A DNA stretch of 64,000 nucleotides from Diplocarpon mali (taxonomy: Eukaryota > Ascomycota > Leotiomycetes > Helotiales > Drepanopezizaceae): positions 3,218 to 67,217 of the forward strand of contig JAENRP010000092.1 in the NCBI GenBank assembly GCA_024741835.1, in the 5' to 3' direction. Below are positions 45,801 through 58,100 of this stretch, one piece after another. A program made the translations under genes and the position numbers. The first letter of the stretch is position 1; each line of letters starts with the position of its first letter. Below the pieces are notes generated by a model that ran no database searches, was not told where the DNA came from, and was given only the letters and a program-made list of their open reading frames with translations.

Positions 45801-47732
45801 GGACCTCCACCACTTCAGATCTAACTCATGGAGCTTTCGGCCGCCGGTGCTGATGCTACCGCTGCGGAAGTACAGGGTCTGGTAGTGTTAGCGTCTTGGA
45901 CCGTCGGGAACCGCGAGTGGTGCGGTAAGCTCACTAATATGTTGTCGGTCATGTTTCCATCGAGTTCGTACCATCGCTCGACCAATCCCACAATCGTGCT
46001 CTTCCCTGAACCCGAAGCGCCGACGATGGCAGTCATTTTCCCAGCCGGGATCCGGAGGCTCAAATTGTCGAGGACTCTGACGTCTGGTCGAAGAGGATAT
46101 GTGAAGTTCACGTTCTCAAAGACAATATCCTCCTGGGATGAAACATCGGAATGACTGGCACCAGTCGTTCTCGGCTGAGGGGCATCGATTATGGTGAAGA
46201 AGATACTTGCAGCACTTGCGGCGTGCATTGCGGCGGATGCGGGTGTGACAGTGCCTCCAAGGGACGTCATGATCATCATGATTGACATCAAGACACTCCA
46301 AAGTCAGCGAAACTTGTAACGTGTGAGTTTTGTTCACTTACATGATGATGGTTGCCACGCTACTTATGTAGGTGCTCTGGTATAACTTCACGGCGAACCA
46401 AAATGAAATTGCACAAAAACTAGGAGGTATCAGCCAAGTTGGTATCATCCTTCCAAGTGTGGAAGCTTACGCCTGGTTGCTAAAGAAGACTAGGAGTCAT
46501 GTTAGCAAAGAACGCGAGAACGACTTGTGTCTTGGAGCGTAACATACTCGGAGCTTGTTGGAGCGCAGCTAACGGGGACATCCGAAGACCTCTCCGAAGG
46601 GACTCTTCTACCCATTCAGCATACTTATCCGCCATCTTTGCTTCAGCACCACAGGCAGCGATCATTCTGATGGAGCTGAAGACCTCACTTGCTACACCGG
46701 ACGACATGCGATCTGCCTCACTGACCTCTTCTATGCTCTTCATAAACCGTGGTATCGTTTTTCTGTAAACAAGTACAATAAAGACTAGCCCGAGACTTGT
46801 TACCAGCGTTAGAAGCCAACTGTGCCAAAGTGCTATGACTAGCGCTGTCATGATGAGAGATACATTTTGGATGAGCATCGAAAGTCGCTCCGAGATACCG
46901 GCTTGCAATATATTCGCCGTTACAGTGATGATGGCGGCTGTCTGGCCCGGGGGAAGGACGTCCAGGGTCGAGATGGGCTGTGCAAAAAGTGCTCTGATGT
47001 ACGCCAGTCGCATCGCTGCTGAGACTCGGAGACTGACCATGCGGAACCCAAACTGCCGACTCGTGAGTAGGAAGGCGACGGGAGAAGGGAGTTCGCTTAC
47101 CATCGCGATATAGTCGAGAACGAGCCGGGCCACAAACAAGTAGACTAGGTCCAACCTTTGCTCAGATATCAGCCGGGGTCATTCTCCTGAACACGACGGA
47201 GAGGTACTCGTACACGACTAGATTGATATCTTTGAGAAAGGTATCCGGTGAGCTGCCTGGTTGTGGGTTGTAGAGTGCCCCAAAGGCCCCGACGAGGCGA
47301 GCTAAAGTAAAGGTACCATCAGCAAGGCGATATGCTGGTCACCGGTTGAGAATGTTTACCAAATACCACATTCATAATGGGAAGCGTCACACCGGTGCAG
47401 ATCGATGCGACCGTCGCAACGAGGAGCAGACCCTTGTCCTTCGGCGTTGAATAAGAGAAGATTCTCTGGCGTCCTGGTTAGCCAATATACTCTTGTCGAG
47501 GTCTCTGGGTAGGTTGTCTTGCCACATAATTCGACAGAGTTGCAGTGCCCGGGGCCGGTGAGGTCTTCTCCTCCTTCTGCGTGGCATTCTTTTCTTCATC
47601 CTGAGCTGGCCCGTCGCTACTCGCCCCCAGTGGCAGCAACGGCTCGCCAGCCGATTCTGACATCGGGCTCTCCGGCCCGAGTGAGTCTGGATACTCGAGT
47701 CCAGCTCTGATTTCGACAATCCCTTCCTTCAT
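42862..47732 (-). CDS. Full-size ABCB/MDR-type ABC transporter
   Basis: A 19-exon model splices in frame to 1,312 residues. Exons: 47526-47732, 47360-47465, 47214-47301, 47101-47155, 46548-47052, 46471-46489, 46342-46419, 45935-46295, 45624-45878, 44988-45567, 44768-44940, 44192-44721, 44095-44144, 43980-44051, 43727-43929, 43639-43678, 43551-43587, 42944-43496, 42862-42888. The order is TMD1-NBD1-TMD2-NBD2. NBD1 has Walker [10 protein letters not shown], signature [13 protein letters not shown] and Walker [16 protein letters not shown]2 has GPSGSGKTS (split by an intron after GPSG), [13 protein letters not shown] and [12 protein letters not shown]. Both sites keep consensus catalytic residues, and D-loop and H-loop (IAHRLST, VAHRLAT) are present. 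ABCB proteins export hydrophobic compounds at the plasma or vacuolar membrane. Proximity to the PKS suggests product export or self-protection. Intron 9 (45568-45623) appears to use a GC donor, and intron 4 (47053-47100, 48 bp) is in frame and stopless. Confidence 0.93.
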
Positions 47733-50330
47733 GATGGATTGGCTTCACCTCACGGACGCACGTTGGAAAAGGAAACTTGCGACGACAGAGAAAGCCACTC
47801 AAGTAGTATGGTCAGCCATGGGTGGATCTCAGGAACGTGGGGGTGATTCCCGCCCGCCCGCAAGCATGCGGATGGCATAGCACAGCTTGGGCCGAACGGT
47901 TTCAGCTTCGCCCTTCGCCGGTCGACTCTTCCTCGAGAAGCATCTCCGCAGGGGCCGGCGAAAGTGCATTTCTGCGCCTTGGGCGGTATTAGATGAGTGC
48001 GCGCAAGCGGACGCTGAAACTGACTTTTTTTGGAACCTGAAAAGCTTGGAGGAGGGAGCACCAGCAGGAGGAGAATCGGCCAGCGCTTGCAGGAGGGGGC
48101 ACTCCAAACATTCTGGGGCCCGGCAAGTCCCTGCGCCAAACCAGCTAGATCTGAGGCAGAGGACTCCGTCTGGTTCTGGCCCAGCTTCCCCAGGATCTCG
48201 AAGATTGTATTATGCTTCACGTTTAGCTGGTAAACACAGCCATGCTCTTCGCTGGTGGACACTAGTCAGTGGAGCGCTCCGGGTTTGGTGTGTTGTCACT
48301 CTCGAGGATCGAGATAAGCAAAGAACAAAGGCTATTATTCACCAGCTACTTTGTCGTCGGCCGAAGAAAAACCGCACGAGAGGATAATTTGACCTTGCAA
48401 ACCCATATCAAACCGCCTTCGTGCTCATGCGGTGCTTGTCTAGCCAGCGATGATGTACAAAGATGTGAGGTTAAGGACTGCGTAGGCGAAATGCCAACTA
48501 ATTTAATCTAGCAGCGGTCAGTGCTTCACTCTAAACGAGTCAAGGCCAGGAGGACCACAGGATCGATCGTCTCCTGGCTACGCGACTTACCCCTGATTGC
48601 CTTTCTTTTTCCGCCATGTGTACCATGGTACCGCGGTCAAGGATCACCTCGGGTCTCTGGCAAGGCTCTTGGCCTCAGCAAAAGGGGAGAAACCCTCTTG
48701 ACACAAGTCCATATCTGGGAAGACATATATGTATATATATGTATATATATATACATATATATACATATATATACATATATATACATATATATACATACAT
48801 ATACATATATATACATATATACATATAAATACATATATATACATACATATACATACATATACATACATACATATACATACATATACATATATATACACAC
48901 ATATAAAATCTCAAACATTCTCATTAGTCATCACCAGCTCTTAGCTTGGTCTACACCCGCAGTCCTACAATGCCATATACTCCTACCCAGCTCCGTAAGC
49001 TTCCTCTCAGAGGCGTTAGATATACAATCATACTATATCCACAACAAAGTACTCAGTCCAAAGCCCTTCAGAGATACCGCTTGACTAGGCTAAAGATCGT
49101 CCCCCCTGTCGATCAGCACGAAGAGCATGGACTACTCGGCGAAAAACAACGTTCGCCCCTACATGGGCGTGTTTCAACCATACTATCGTAGTCCCTATAT
49201 CACCGCCGGCTCTTCCTCCGACCCCCGCGACAACCAGGGGCAAAACCCAGTAGACAAAACTCCATCAATTGCTTGACTGTAGTGCGTCGCAGATACCAGG
49301 GGTCAAGCTTCCCCCCTCCCCCCCCCACCAAAGCCCGTCTGCCGGCGCGGACATTGCACTCTACACTCCACATTACCCATCAGTACATCGGCCATCTTTT
49401 TTCTGAAACTCGGCGCCGAGAGAGGTACCTTCCAAGTCACCCCTGGCGGTAGAGTGCACTCCTGTGCAAGTGCCGAGGGGAGATGCTGGGCGAGGCCAGC
49501 TACCTCGGACAAGCAAAGGGGGAGGGAAGCCAGCTCGCTACATGGTACGAGTCTTCCCCACGGGAAAAGGTTCTCGAGATCTGCAGCCGGCGGAGTCCTG
49601 ACTCTCTGACTCTCTTCTCTCCCGTGGTTCTGTCTTCTCTTTTTTTTTTTCTTTCCTCTCCACCACTCTCTTCCCCCAATGTCTCCTTTGCCTTGTTTCT
49701 TTTTCTGTTTTGCTTCGTTTGGTGTTGCGTCCCGCGGGCGATGCGTCGCGGCAGACCACGCAGGCTAGAGTCAGGGACGGGGGAGGTTCCCCAAGCCAGG
49801 GAGAGATCCCCAAGCGCCGTCCGGGATGGTCCGGCGTCACGAGCTTGGGATCCGTGCAAGGGGCTTTGACGAATAGATTGATTCGACTTGGAGTTTTGGG
49901 GAGGTGAGTGCCGCGACTCGCACAGACGGCGGTGGTAGAGGCTTGGTCCTGTGCCAATTCCAACAACAACTTGAACGCTGCCGGGTTGGGGTTGCAGGTG
50001 CGCACGACCGGAGTTGTCTCGTCGCGCTCCACGCTTCGGATCTGTGCTGGCCGGTCGAGGGAGATGGGTTTCTACCACCTGGATCGGGGAAATTCCTGAG
50101 TAGCGCTGTGGTGCATTCTCGGGACCTCTGCCGTACCACTAGGTAGGGAACGAGCAAAGGCTTGCAGTTTCCACGGCCGGCGCTTTGCAACAGTGGAAGT
50201 TCTATTATATTCGAGCTAAGTAATTATGGTACAAACTTCCTGGGGCCTGCCCCGACAGAATCCTGAATTGAAATCGCCGCCACGGATGCGTAACGAACAT
50301 ACTCGAATGATATCGCGAACCCCCTGGGTC
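47733..50330. other. Gene-free stretch between transporter and hydrolase
   Basis: Holds the transporter promoter (just above 47732) and the hydrolase 3' side. The only structured element is the AT microsatellite at 48725-48904. Open frames at 47887-48387 and 49483-50078 are motif-free. Confidence 0.45.
48725..48904. repeat. TATACA/TATATACA microsatellite
   Basis: About 180 bp of alternating TATATA and CATACATA units. It is open in several frames on both strands, encoding only Tyr/Ile/Val/Cys or Tyr/Ile/His repeats; none is a gene. Confidence 0.93.
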
Positions 50331-51320
50331 TCATAAAGAAAAGTTGGAGACCATCTGCCGAATCACATCACCCAGTTCCTTCACCGTGTCCTTGTGGCGG
50401 GGCAGGGTGTGGCCTTTCGCGTGATCGAACAGTATGGCAGTGTCCATATCACAGATATTGTAGAGCGCAACTGATCCAGCCAAGTACGGGTCTAGGGAAC
50501 CAACTAGAACACACCTCAGCAGAGGAAAACATGGGAGTGACATGGGGAGGGATGGAAAGGGATCAAGGACGTACTGATATGGCACGTGGGGATCGTGATA
50601 GTCAGATCGGTCTCGTCGGCCAGAACAATGCCATCCAGTTCGGGGGTCATGGGTGGCCACCCAGCAAAGAACAAGGCGCACTTCATCATGGGGAGCCTCC
50701 CTTCAAGCTCGTATCGCCGCTGCTCGTGGAGGAGCAGGGTCGCCGCGACGGTAGCCCCTTCCGAGTAGCCGATAATGCCATCAAAGGGGCCTTCCTTCTC
50801 CATGATATCGTAGAGATAGTCCAACGCATTCTGCGCGCTCGAGTTCGTGTAAGAGTAATCGCCAAAGTTACTCCCGTCGTCGGAGGACTCGGAGGTCGAG
50901 CCAGCAGAGCCGGTACCGTAGCCCATCAGCTCACGCATCTGATCTTCGGCCGTCACTCCTTCGGGAAATTGCCGAATCCTTTCGAGGATATCACCGCCTG
51001 GTCCGTCGTCTTTGCCGGACTCGATGAAACGATAGTAAGGAGCCTGTCCAAAGTATTCTTCGAATCCCTCGGGTGGATACGCTTTGAGTGGACCATTGAT
51101 GAAGAATAGTTCCGCGGTGTTGTCCGAAGCAAGTTCATTCACCAGAGGAGCTGTCTCGTGTTAGATGGCTGCCATCCCGAGACGGACGCGACGGAGCCGT
51201 ACCTAGCTGAACTTGGAATTTCTAGTTGCCAACGTCAACACGAGTGCACGAGAAAGAGGAGCCTCGAGGAATACATACATCGGAGCTTCCATACGCTCCA
51301 CAGAGACAGAGAAACTTCAT
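50331..51320 (-). CDS. FSH1/LovG-type serine hydrolase (candidate PKS release enzyme)
   Basis: Exons 51279-51320, 51203-51221, 50575-51150 and 50331-50503 splice to 269 residues. This is an alpha/beta-hydrolase of the FSH1 family. The first two small exons rebuild the family start (MKFLCLCGAYGSSDKFQVQL), followed by LFFINGPLKAYPPEGFEEYFG. The catalytic triad is visible: Ser about 150 in GYSEGA, Asp about 217 in GSLDPY and His about 244 in KGHTLP. The usual LHG near the N terminus reads LCG. In lovastatin-type clusters the FSH1-family enzyme LovG hydrolyses the finished chain from a highly reducing PKS lacking its own thioesterase. The PKS 3.9 kb away lacks a release domain, so the same role is inferred. 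It is divergent from the PKS, with both starts facing a shared 3.85-kb intergenic region. A low-complexity Ser/Gly/Asp insertion lies at about residues 95-115. Confidence 0.92.
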
Positions 51321-51388
51321 GTTTAGAGAGAGTGTGAGTTGATTCGTTCCTTGTACGCCAGGTGCTAGGAACTTCAAACTTGGGAGTG

Positions 51389-51421
51389 AGTGTAGTGTAG
51401 TGTAGTGTAGTGCAGTGTAGT
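51389..51421. repeat. GTGTA pentamer repeat in hydrolase 5' region
   Basis: About six tandem copies with one GTGCA variant, 70-100 bp upstream of the hydrolase start codon, so probably in the promoter or leader. Confidence 0.8.
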
Positions 51422-54400
51422 GAGGAAAGGTCGAGCAGAGACAAGTCGAGTAGAATAAAAAAGAGCGATGAGCAGAGTTGAAGCAGGTCTCTGTGTGAGT
51501 GTTTCGAGATGCACCAGATCAAACAGGGTGGCTTTGATACTTATCGTCCTCGACCCGCCGGTATGAGCCTTAAATCTGGTCAGGCAGGCCACCAGTGCCA
51601 TCGCGAACATCGCTGAGTAAGTGAGACATAGAGCCAAAGTCCGGCGCAGAGGTGGTGCCAAGTACAGTGCACATATCGATTTTCATGCTACGGGATTACG
51701 GCCAAGAACACCATATTATAATGATCATATATACTGCATCCGGCGAGTCTGGAACAGCGCATTTGGCGTGGCACGAATTGCCTCGTCAACTCCTGACACG
51801 ATGCTCTAATGAGAGGTGCATTCAGACTGGCCTCTAGTCGTCGGCGCGATAGACCAAGGTGCCTATACAGAGTACCTAGCTCCTCGGAACCTCACCACAG
51901 TGTGAGGATGACCTTTGCTTTCCGGCCACCACGCAAAAGGGGCTGGCTTGGAGCTGTGCACCAGTAACGGGCACGTGCAAGAGTCTGGCCCCAGGAGCTC
52001 ATCTGCGGAACAGTCAAGCCGGTCAGGTATTCCGTGTTTCGTTTGGCGTATGTATGAGCTCCTCCTACAGTCAGGACTACAGTCAGTCCTTTTCTTGTCT
52101 GGCGGGCCTAGACAGCCCCATCTCAACACGCGAGGTTAAGACAAGGGCGGCAAAAGGCGCTGGCAATAGTCCCCCTGGTACTTCTGTAACGCGCGAGTGC
52201 ATCAGCCAGCACCCCGGAAGAGATGGGGAAAAAGGTTGATTAGTCCGGGTGGCTTACCGGAAAAGCCCTCCCGGCTGGTATCTGAAGCCATTCCACTCCT
52301 TTTACAAAGGCCTACCAATCCCAGCGGATCCGTCCCATAATCGGGCCGTGGGGAGGAAGTGCAATTGAGTCTCAAGAATATCATGGCATTCTATGGGCTA
52401 CGGTGTAGACGCTTTTGAATTAAAGCGGGGTTGTATCGATATTAAGATCTTGTCCAAACACCAAGCTATAGCCAAGTGATCGGTACATTAAGCTATGGAG
52501 AGACGGGACCACTCGATGGCGCATGGAGGGGAGAGTTCCAAGCCAGCACACCTTAGCCGATACACGCTAATCGAGTCGCCACCTTTCGATCAACCGCATG
52601 TGTAGTAATCCTCGACTCCTCGATCAGTCAGTCTGCCTCCTTGCAGCGAACTCCTCCGATAGGTGAAGATCAAAAGCAAGAAGTAGATGGATACTACAGA
52701 TCGGATCAAGAAAGCCCTGATAACTATGATTGAGTACATCCTTCGTACGTGCCAGAAATATTGTACATTTACATTCGACTTAGTCCCAGAGGTTTCTGAT
52801 AGACAGGGCTTTGTATAAGGGGTGGTAAGCCTATACTAACTCACCGCTTTTCTAGCCAGAATTCACCACTTCCATCATGAAATCTTCATCATGTGTACCT
52901 ACGCCAAAGACCCTACCGAAGCAAACCTCTCGGAATGAACGATAACGCTATCCAACGCGTTACTTGTGAGGCAGGTCAGACTCATGATTAGACGGCCCTT
53001 CGATCAAAATCTCACTCGCTATCAAGTCTGATACCCAGTGGCCGCTCCGCGGCTATAGAGCTTACCTGAACACGCTATAAGGAATGTGTCTGATTCAAGG
53101 GGTTACTACCTCGGAAGCGAATCGTGGATTTTATTGTGCTGATATTCCTTTGATTTCCAAGAGGGACATCGCTCTTCACGCCAAGGGGATCAGATAAAGC
53201 AGCATTGCTAAGTATCAAGCTTTCCTAGGTCTACGAACGGACAAGAATTCAACATTATTCATCCATGCTACGAATCAGCTAGGAGGTTCCCGCAGATCTA
53301 GCTCGTCGCAGGCCAAACATGCCCCATATAAAAAGTATATCCAACCTTTGAAGTGCACTTTGAACCCCTGCTGGCAGTACGCCGATGTGGTATCTGTTTG
53401 GCCTGCACCCAAGTACTTCTACTTAGCCGTAGATTTGTGATGCACGAGGAAGCGCAGCGGTGCAAGTGGCGGTGGTCGTCTCATCTTGATTTTCCCAAGA
53501 ATCATGAACCTGAGAACTGAGTTCTCTGTGTAGAATAGAACGGAGAGCCGAGGACTGATGTCTCGGCACCCTCGCGCAACGAGCAACCCCTAAGGTTACC
53601 TCAGGCACACTTCCCGGCAACAATAACTCAAACGCCCTAGCCTCGGTAACTCTAACTCTAACCCTATTCTTATTCGAATCCATAGGCCGTGGCCTCTGCC
53701 ATGAGCTTGACACTCTGACCATAGTCTCTGTTATTTTTTCCTTCACTGTTGACTAGCGCACCCCAGCTCCGTGAAATGAATATAATAAAGGCTGAACTTG
53801 GCTTGCGCGTGACTCACGAGCCCTGAAGCTAGCAGAGTAGGTCAAAGCGTGTGACGACTTTACCTCTTATACCTTTCAAATCTAGACTTTACATTTTACA
53901 CTATGCACAATTTACTCTTTGCCAGGAATTCGTGCTCCACGTGGACGGAGAAGATATCTACTCTACCAGATGGAGCCGCAACACGAACACCGAGAAATCC
54001 CGAGCCCCGCTGGGATAGCCCAGACCTATGGTATCGCAGGGTCAGGGTAGAGGTCCCCTAGGGAGCTAGACCCTCTTGGGTTAGTCTCGCGACTAACTTG
54101 ACCTCAAACTTTGTCAACCACCAACAGACCGCTAAACTATCATCATCCTCCCCTGATTACTCTGTGCCCTTCACAACAGGATTCGATACGCTTGACGTTT
54201 CGCATCCAACCATCCTGCCTCCTTGTCTTGGGGATCTTCTCCCTGATTCTCCTCAATCTCCTCCAAGGACCTGATCTGCGCACCGTCGCGCGCCCACTTG
54301 CCAAAGTTCTCGCTGCGTGCCAAGATATCAATTCATTAAGATCTGCACCAAATCCCTCTGACTGTACCCGAGACGGCATTGTCGAGTCTTCATCTGACGG

Positions 54401-54500
54401 GTAGCATACCATGGCGATGGCCAAGGCAGTTCGGCCTTGTCTCTACCGCCAACTCGAAAGTTGGGGCCGTAGTCTCATTACTCAAAGTTCTTCGTAAGTC

Positions 54501-54567
54501 ATGGGCATTGGCATGACCATGAGCATGAGCATGGGCGTAGGCGTGGGCGTGGGCATGGGCATTGGTA
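54501..54567. repeat. GGCATG/GGCGTG hexamer array upstream of the PKS
   Basis: About eleven degenerate 6-bp units (GGCATT, GGCATG, AGCATG, GGCGTG) 600-670 bp before the PKS start. On the minus strand it encodes His/Ala repeats, but no supporting gene exists. Confidence 0.85.
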
Positions 54568-55170
54568 CTTACAAAGCTCCATGCCATTACGGAGAAAGTA
54601 TAATAGGATAGCGTCAGAATTACCCTGCCTCAGTCCCGCCGACTGAAGCCTCACGGAGAGTCGGACTTGACCTCGTGCGTTTGGCTTATCATCCGTCCTC
54701 GCTGGAGCACGGTATCTGGACCAGTTAGCGTACAAGCCGGCCTCGTTCTCTGAGCCCCTGGATTTAGTTTTTCCCACGGAGCATTACTCGGTTTCGCAAA
54801 TATATTTGTCAGGGATTCGTTCGTTCGTGCAGCACCAAATAAGGGCCGAAATCTTGAGGAGATCCAGGCTAGATGCCCGTGCACTTCTCAGATGATGTCG
54901 GACCAACAACGTTCCATCACGAGAGATATTTGAATCCACCCTCATTCATTCAAGTATTCATGCTCTCGTCAAGTTCTGATAAACGAGTCCCAGAAGCTGC
55001 GGAGGCGATCGACCAACCCAGATAATCCAAAAGTGAAAAGCGGCCGGCTCAGCCACTCATTCATTGAAGAGAGAAGGCGTACACACCATCATTGCGCGTT
55101 CATAAATACAGGGCATTCTACATGCTGCCTTGTTGCAACGACCCTCTGTTTGCGTAGCACGAACGCTGCT

Positions 55171-58100
55171 ATGGCTCCATCCGCGATTGAGAGCGAAACC
55201 ATTGTGATGCCGGATATTGCACATGGGCTCACACACGAAGTCGTTGCTGGTGGTGAGAATGGACACGTTCGCCGGTCCAGCCGTGATCGAATAGCAGAGC
55301 CGTACACCGCGGGCTACACTCATGGATACACACAGGGCTACATCTCCGGCCTGAATGAACCCCAAAAACCCAAGCAGATACCGATCGCAATTGTGGGCAT
55401 GTCATGTCGCCTGCCAGGAAACGTGACCACGCCAAACGAATTCTGGGAGCTGTGTTCTCGTTCTCGAAGCGGTTGGTCAGAGGTTCCCAAGGAGCGCTTC
55501 GACAGCGCAAGCTTCCATCACCCAAATCCTGGAAAGCACGGATGCCATAATGCGGCTGGAGGGAATTTCCTCACGGAAGATGTTGGCCTTTTCGACGCGC
55601 CCTTCTTCAGTCTCACGGCGCAAGAGGCAACATCCATGGACCCACAGCAAAGACTACTACTTGAGTGCACATTCGAAGCGCTTGACAGTGCTGGTATACC
55701 AAAGCACGAAATCGTAGGGAAAAATGTCGGCGTTTTCATTGGAGGATCGTTTGCAGAGTACGAATCGCAGCTTTTCGCAGATTCCGAGTCAATTCCCATG
55801 TATCAAGCTACTGGTAAGCAAGAAGTCTTGGAAAGCGTGCTGAAGTGCTAATGAGGAAGGTTGTGCCTTCGGAATGCAGTCCAACAGACTATCTCATTTC
55901 TTTGATCTGCGCGGGCCCAGCTTCACGATGGATACGGCTTGTTCATCTAGTCTTGTTGCCCTGCACCAAGCCTGCCAAAGCTTACGGACGGGAGAATCCG
56001 ACATGGCAATTGTTGGCGGGTGTCATCTCAATACCTTACCCGAGATGTGGATTTCGATGTCAATGTCACGGTAAGCAACTACCCCGAGGAAGATGCGTAA
56101 TGACGAGCTTACAATATTAGCCTGTTTTCCGACGAAGGAAGATCGTTCTCTTTCGATAGCAGAGGGACAGGCTATGGCCGTGGAGAGGGTTGCGGAATGA
56201 TAGTTCTCAAACCCCTCGACCAAGCCTTGATGAGCAATGATAATATCCGTGCCGTCATAGTCGGAAGGTGCGTGTTTGGATCCGAACTTGCTCATGTGTG
56301 GATCGTGACTGATCTGGTATAGCGGAATCAACCAAGACGGCAAGACACCTGGAATAACTATGCCCAGCGGTGATGCGCAAGGTCAGCCCACTTCTATGTA
56401 AAGCGTGAACCATTCTGACACGAATCTCAGAGTCGCTCATCCGGTCGGTCTACGAGAGTGCCGGTATTAATCCGAAAGACACTGGCTATGTTGAAGCTCA
56501 CGGCACTGGCACGAAGGTAGGGGATCCCATCGAGGCTACAGCAATAAAGAACGTATTCGGTGAGGGCCGAACCGCAAGAGCACCTCTCTTTATTGGATCA
56601 GTGAAGAGCAACATCGGTCATCTGGAGGCAGCTTCTGGTATCATCTCAGTCATCAAGACTGCAATGATGCTCGAGCGGGGTTTCATCCTGCCAAATTACG
56701 ACTTCAAGAAACCGAACGAGAAAATCCCTTTTGCGAAATGGGGACTCAAGGTAAATCCGAATAATCACTTGCGCGGTTCCTCTGCTGCAATGCAAAATTC
56801 TAACGTGGCATAGGTTCCAATCAACCAGTGCCCATGGCCAAGGGGCAAGCGCTATGCTAGCGTTAATGGTTTTGGATTCGGTGGCACCAACTCCCACGTG
56901 ATCTTGGAGAAAGCGCCATTTGTAAAGAAGAACGAACTGGATGTCCCTGAGACGCAGGATCCCGCGATACAGTCTAGAAAACTCTTTGTCCTCTCGGCAA
57001 ATGACAAGACTTCTTTAGAAATCATGATGAAGAACATGGGAATTTATCTCGAGCAGAGACCAGAGTTTTTCCAGAGCGAGTTGATGAGCAACATCGCTTA
57101 TACACTCGGACAACGGCGGTCATTCTTGCAATGGAGAGTCGCCATATCAACATCAAAATCCTTCGAGCTCATCGAGACACTGAATGGCAAGGCCACTCCT
57201 ACTCGACACACCGAGGTTAGTGCTCAAATATGCTCCCAGCCCTGCCTCCTGTCCCGACTCCAGTTTTCTGTAATGGTACATGAGCGAGCAATACTAACTC
57301 CGATCTCTCCCAGTCCCCCAGAATTGGATTTATATTTACGGGACAAGGAGCCCAGTGGAGTGCAATGGGCCGCGAGCTTTACGAACAATACCCTATCTTC
57401 AAAAGTACGATGGATGCATGTGAAGATTGCCTGGTAGAGTTTGGGGCAACCTTCTCGCTACTCGGTAAGTAACGACGTACCTTTTTGACATAGAGCTCGA
57501 TCAGAATACTGATTCCTACGTAGCGGAACTGAGAAAAGATCCCGAGACATCGGCAATCAATCAAGCTCATGTCAGCCAGCCGGCATGTACGGCAATCCAG
57601 TTGGCATTGACCGACTTATTGAGATCTTGGGGAATCTCACCCGTAGCCGTTGCCGGCCACTCGAGGTAAGTCGTGTAAATTCTCGTATTATTCCACAGAA
57701 ACATATCCAGGTCCATGTACTATATTTTGACTCGAACGTGTTGCTGATTTCTTCCCAGTGGCGAAATTGCGGCGTCGTACGCAGCTGGTATCCTGCCATT
57801 GGACTCATGTATGGCGATATCATATTACCGAGGCATGGCCATTGTAAGCCTAAAGAAACAGTTTCCGGACTTGAAGGGAGGCATGATGGCCGTCGGTGGC
57901 GGTGAAGCGGATATTGCTCCACTCATCGCTCAACTGGAAGCCAGAGAAGTCAGAATCGCATGCTTCAACAGCCCTTCAAGTCTAACAATTTCGGGCGACG
58001 AAGCAGCCCTAGACGAACTACAAGCTCTGATTGAAGCAAAACAGATGTTCAATCGAAAGCTTCAAGTTGACGTGGCTTACCATTCCCATCACATGAAGCT

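Larger units (their letters stand above)
51321..55170. other. 3.85-kb intergenic region between divergent hydrolase and PKS starts
   Basis: Expected to hold both promoters. It contains a GTGTA repeat at 51389-51421 just upstream of the hydrolase start, a degenerate CCCTAA-like tract at 53648-53666 and a GGCATG hexamer array at 54501-54567. Open frames here (for example 53423-53746 -, 54111-54404 +) have no motif. It is large enough to hide a small multi-exon gene, but I see no domain. Confidence 0.45.

Noticed and set aside
48637..48944. Several overlapping Tyr/Ile-rich open frames on both strands
   Set aside because: They are direct translations of the TATACA microsatellite.
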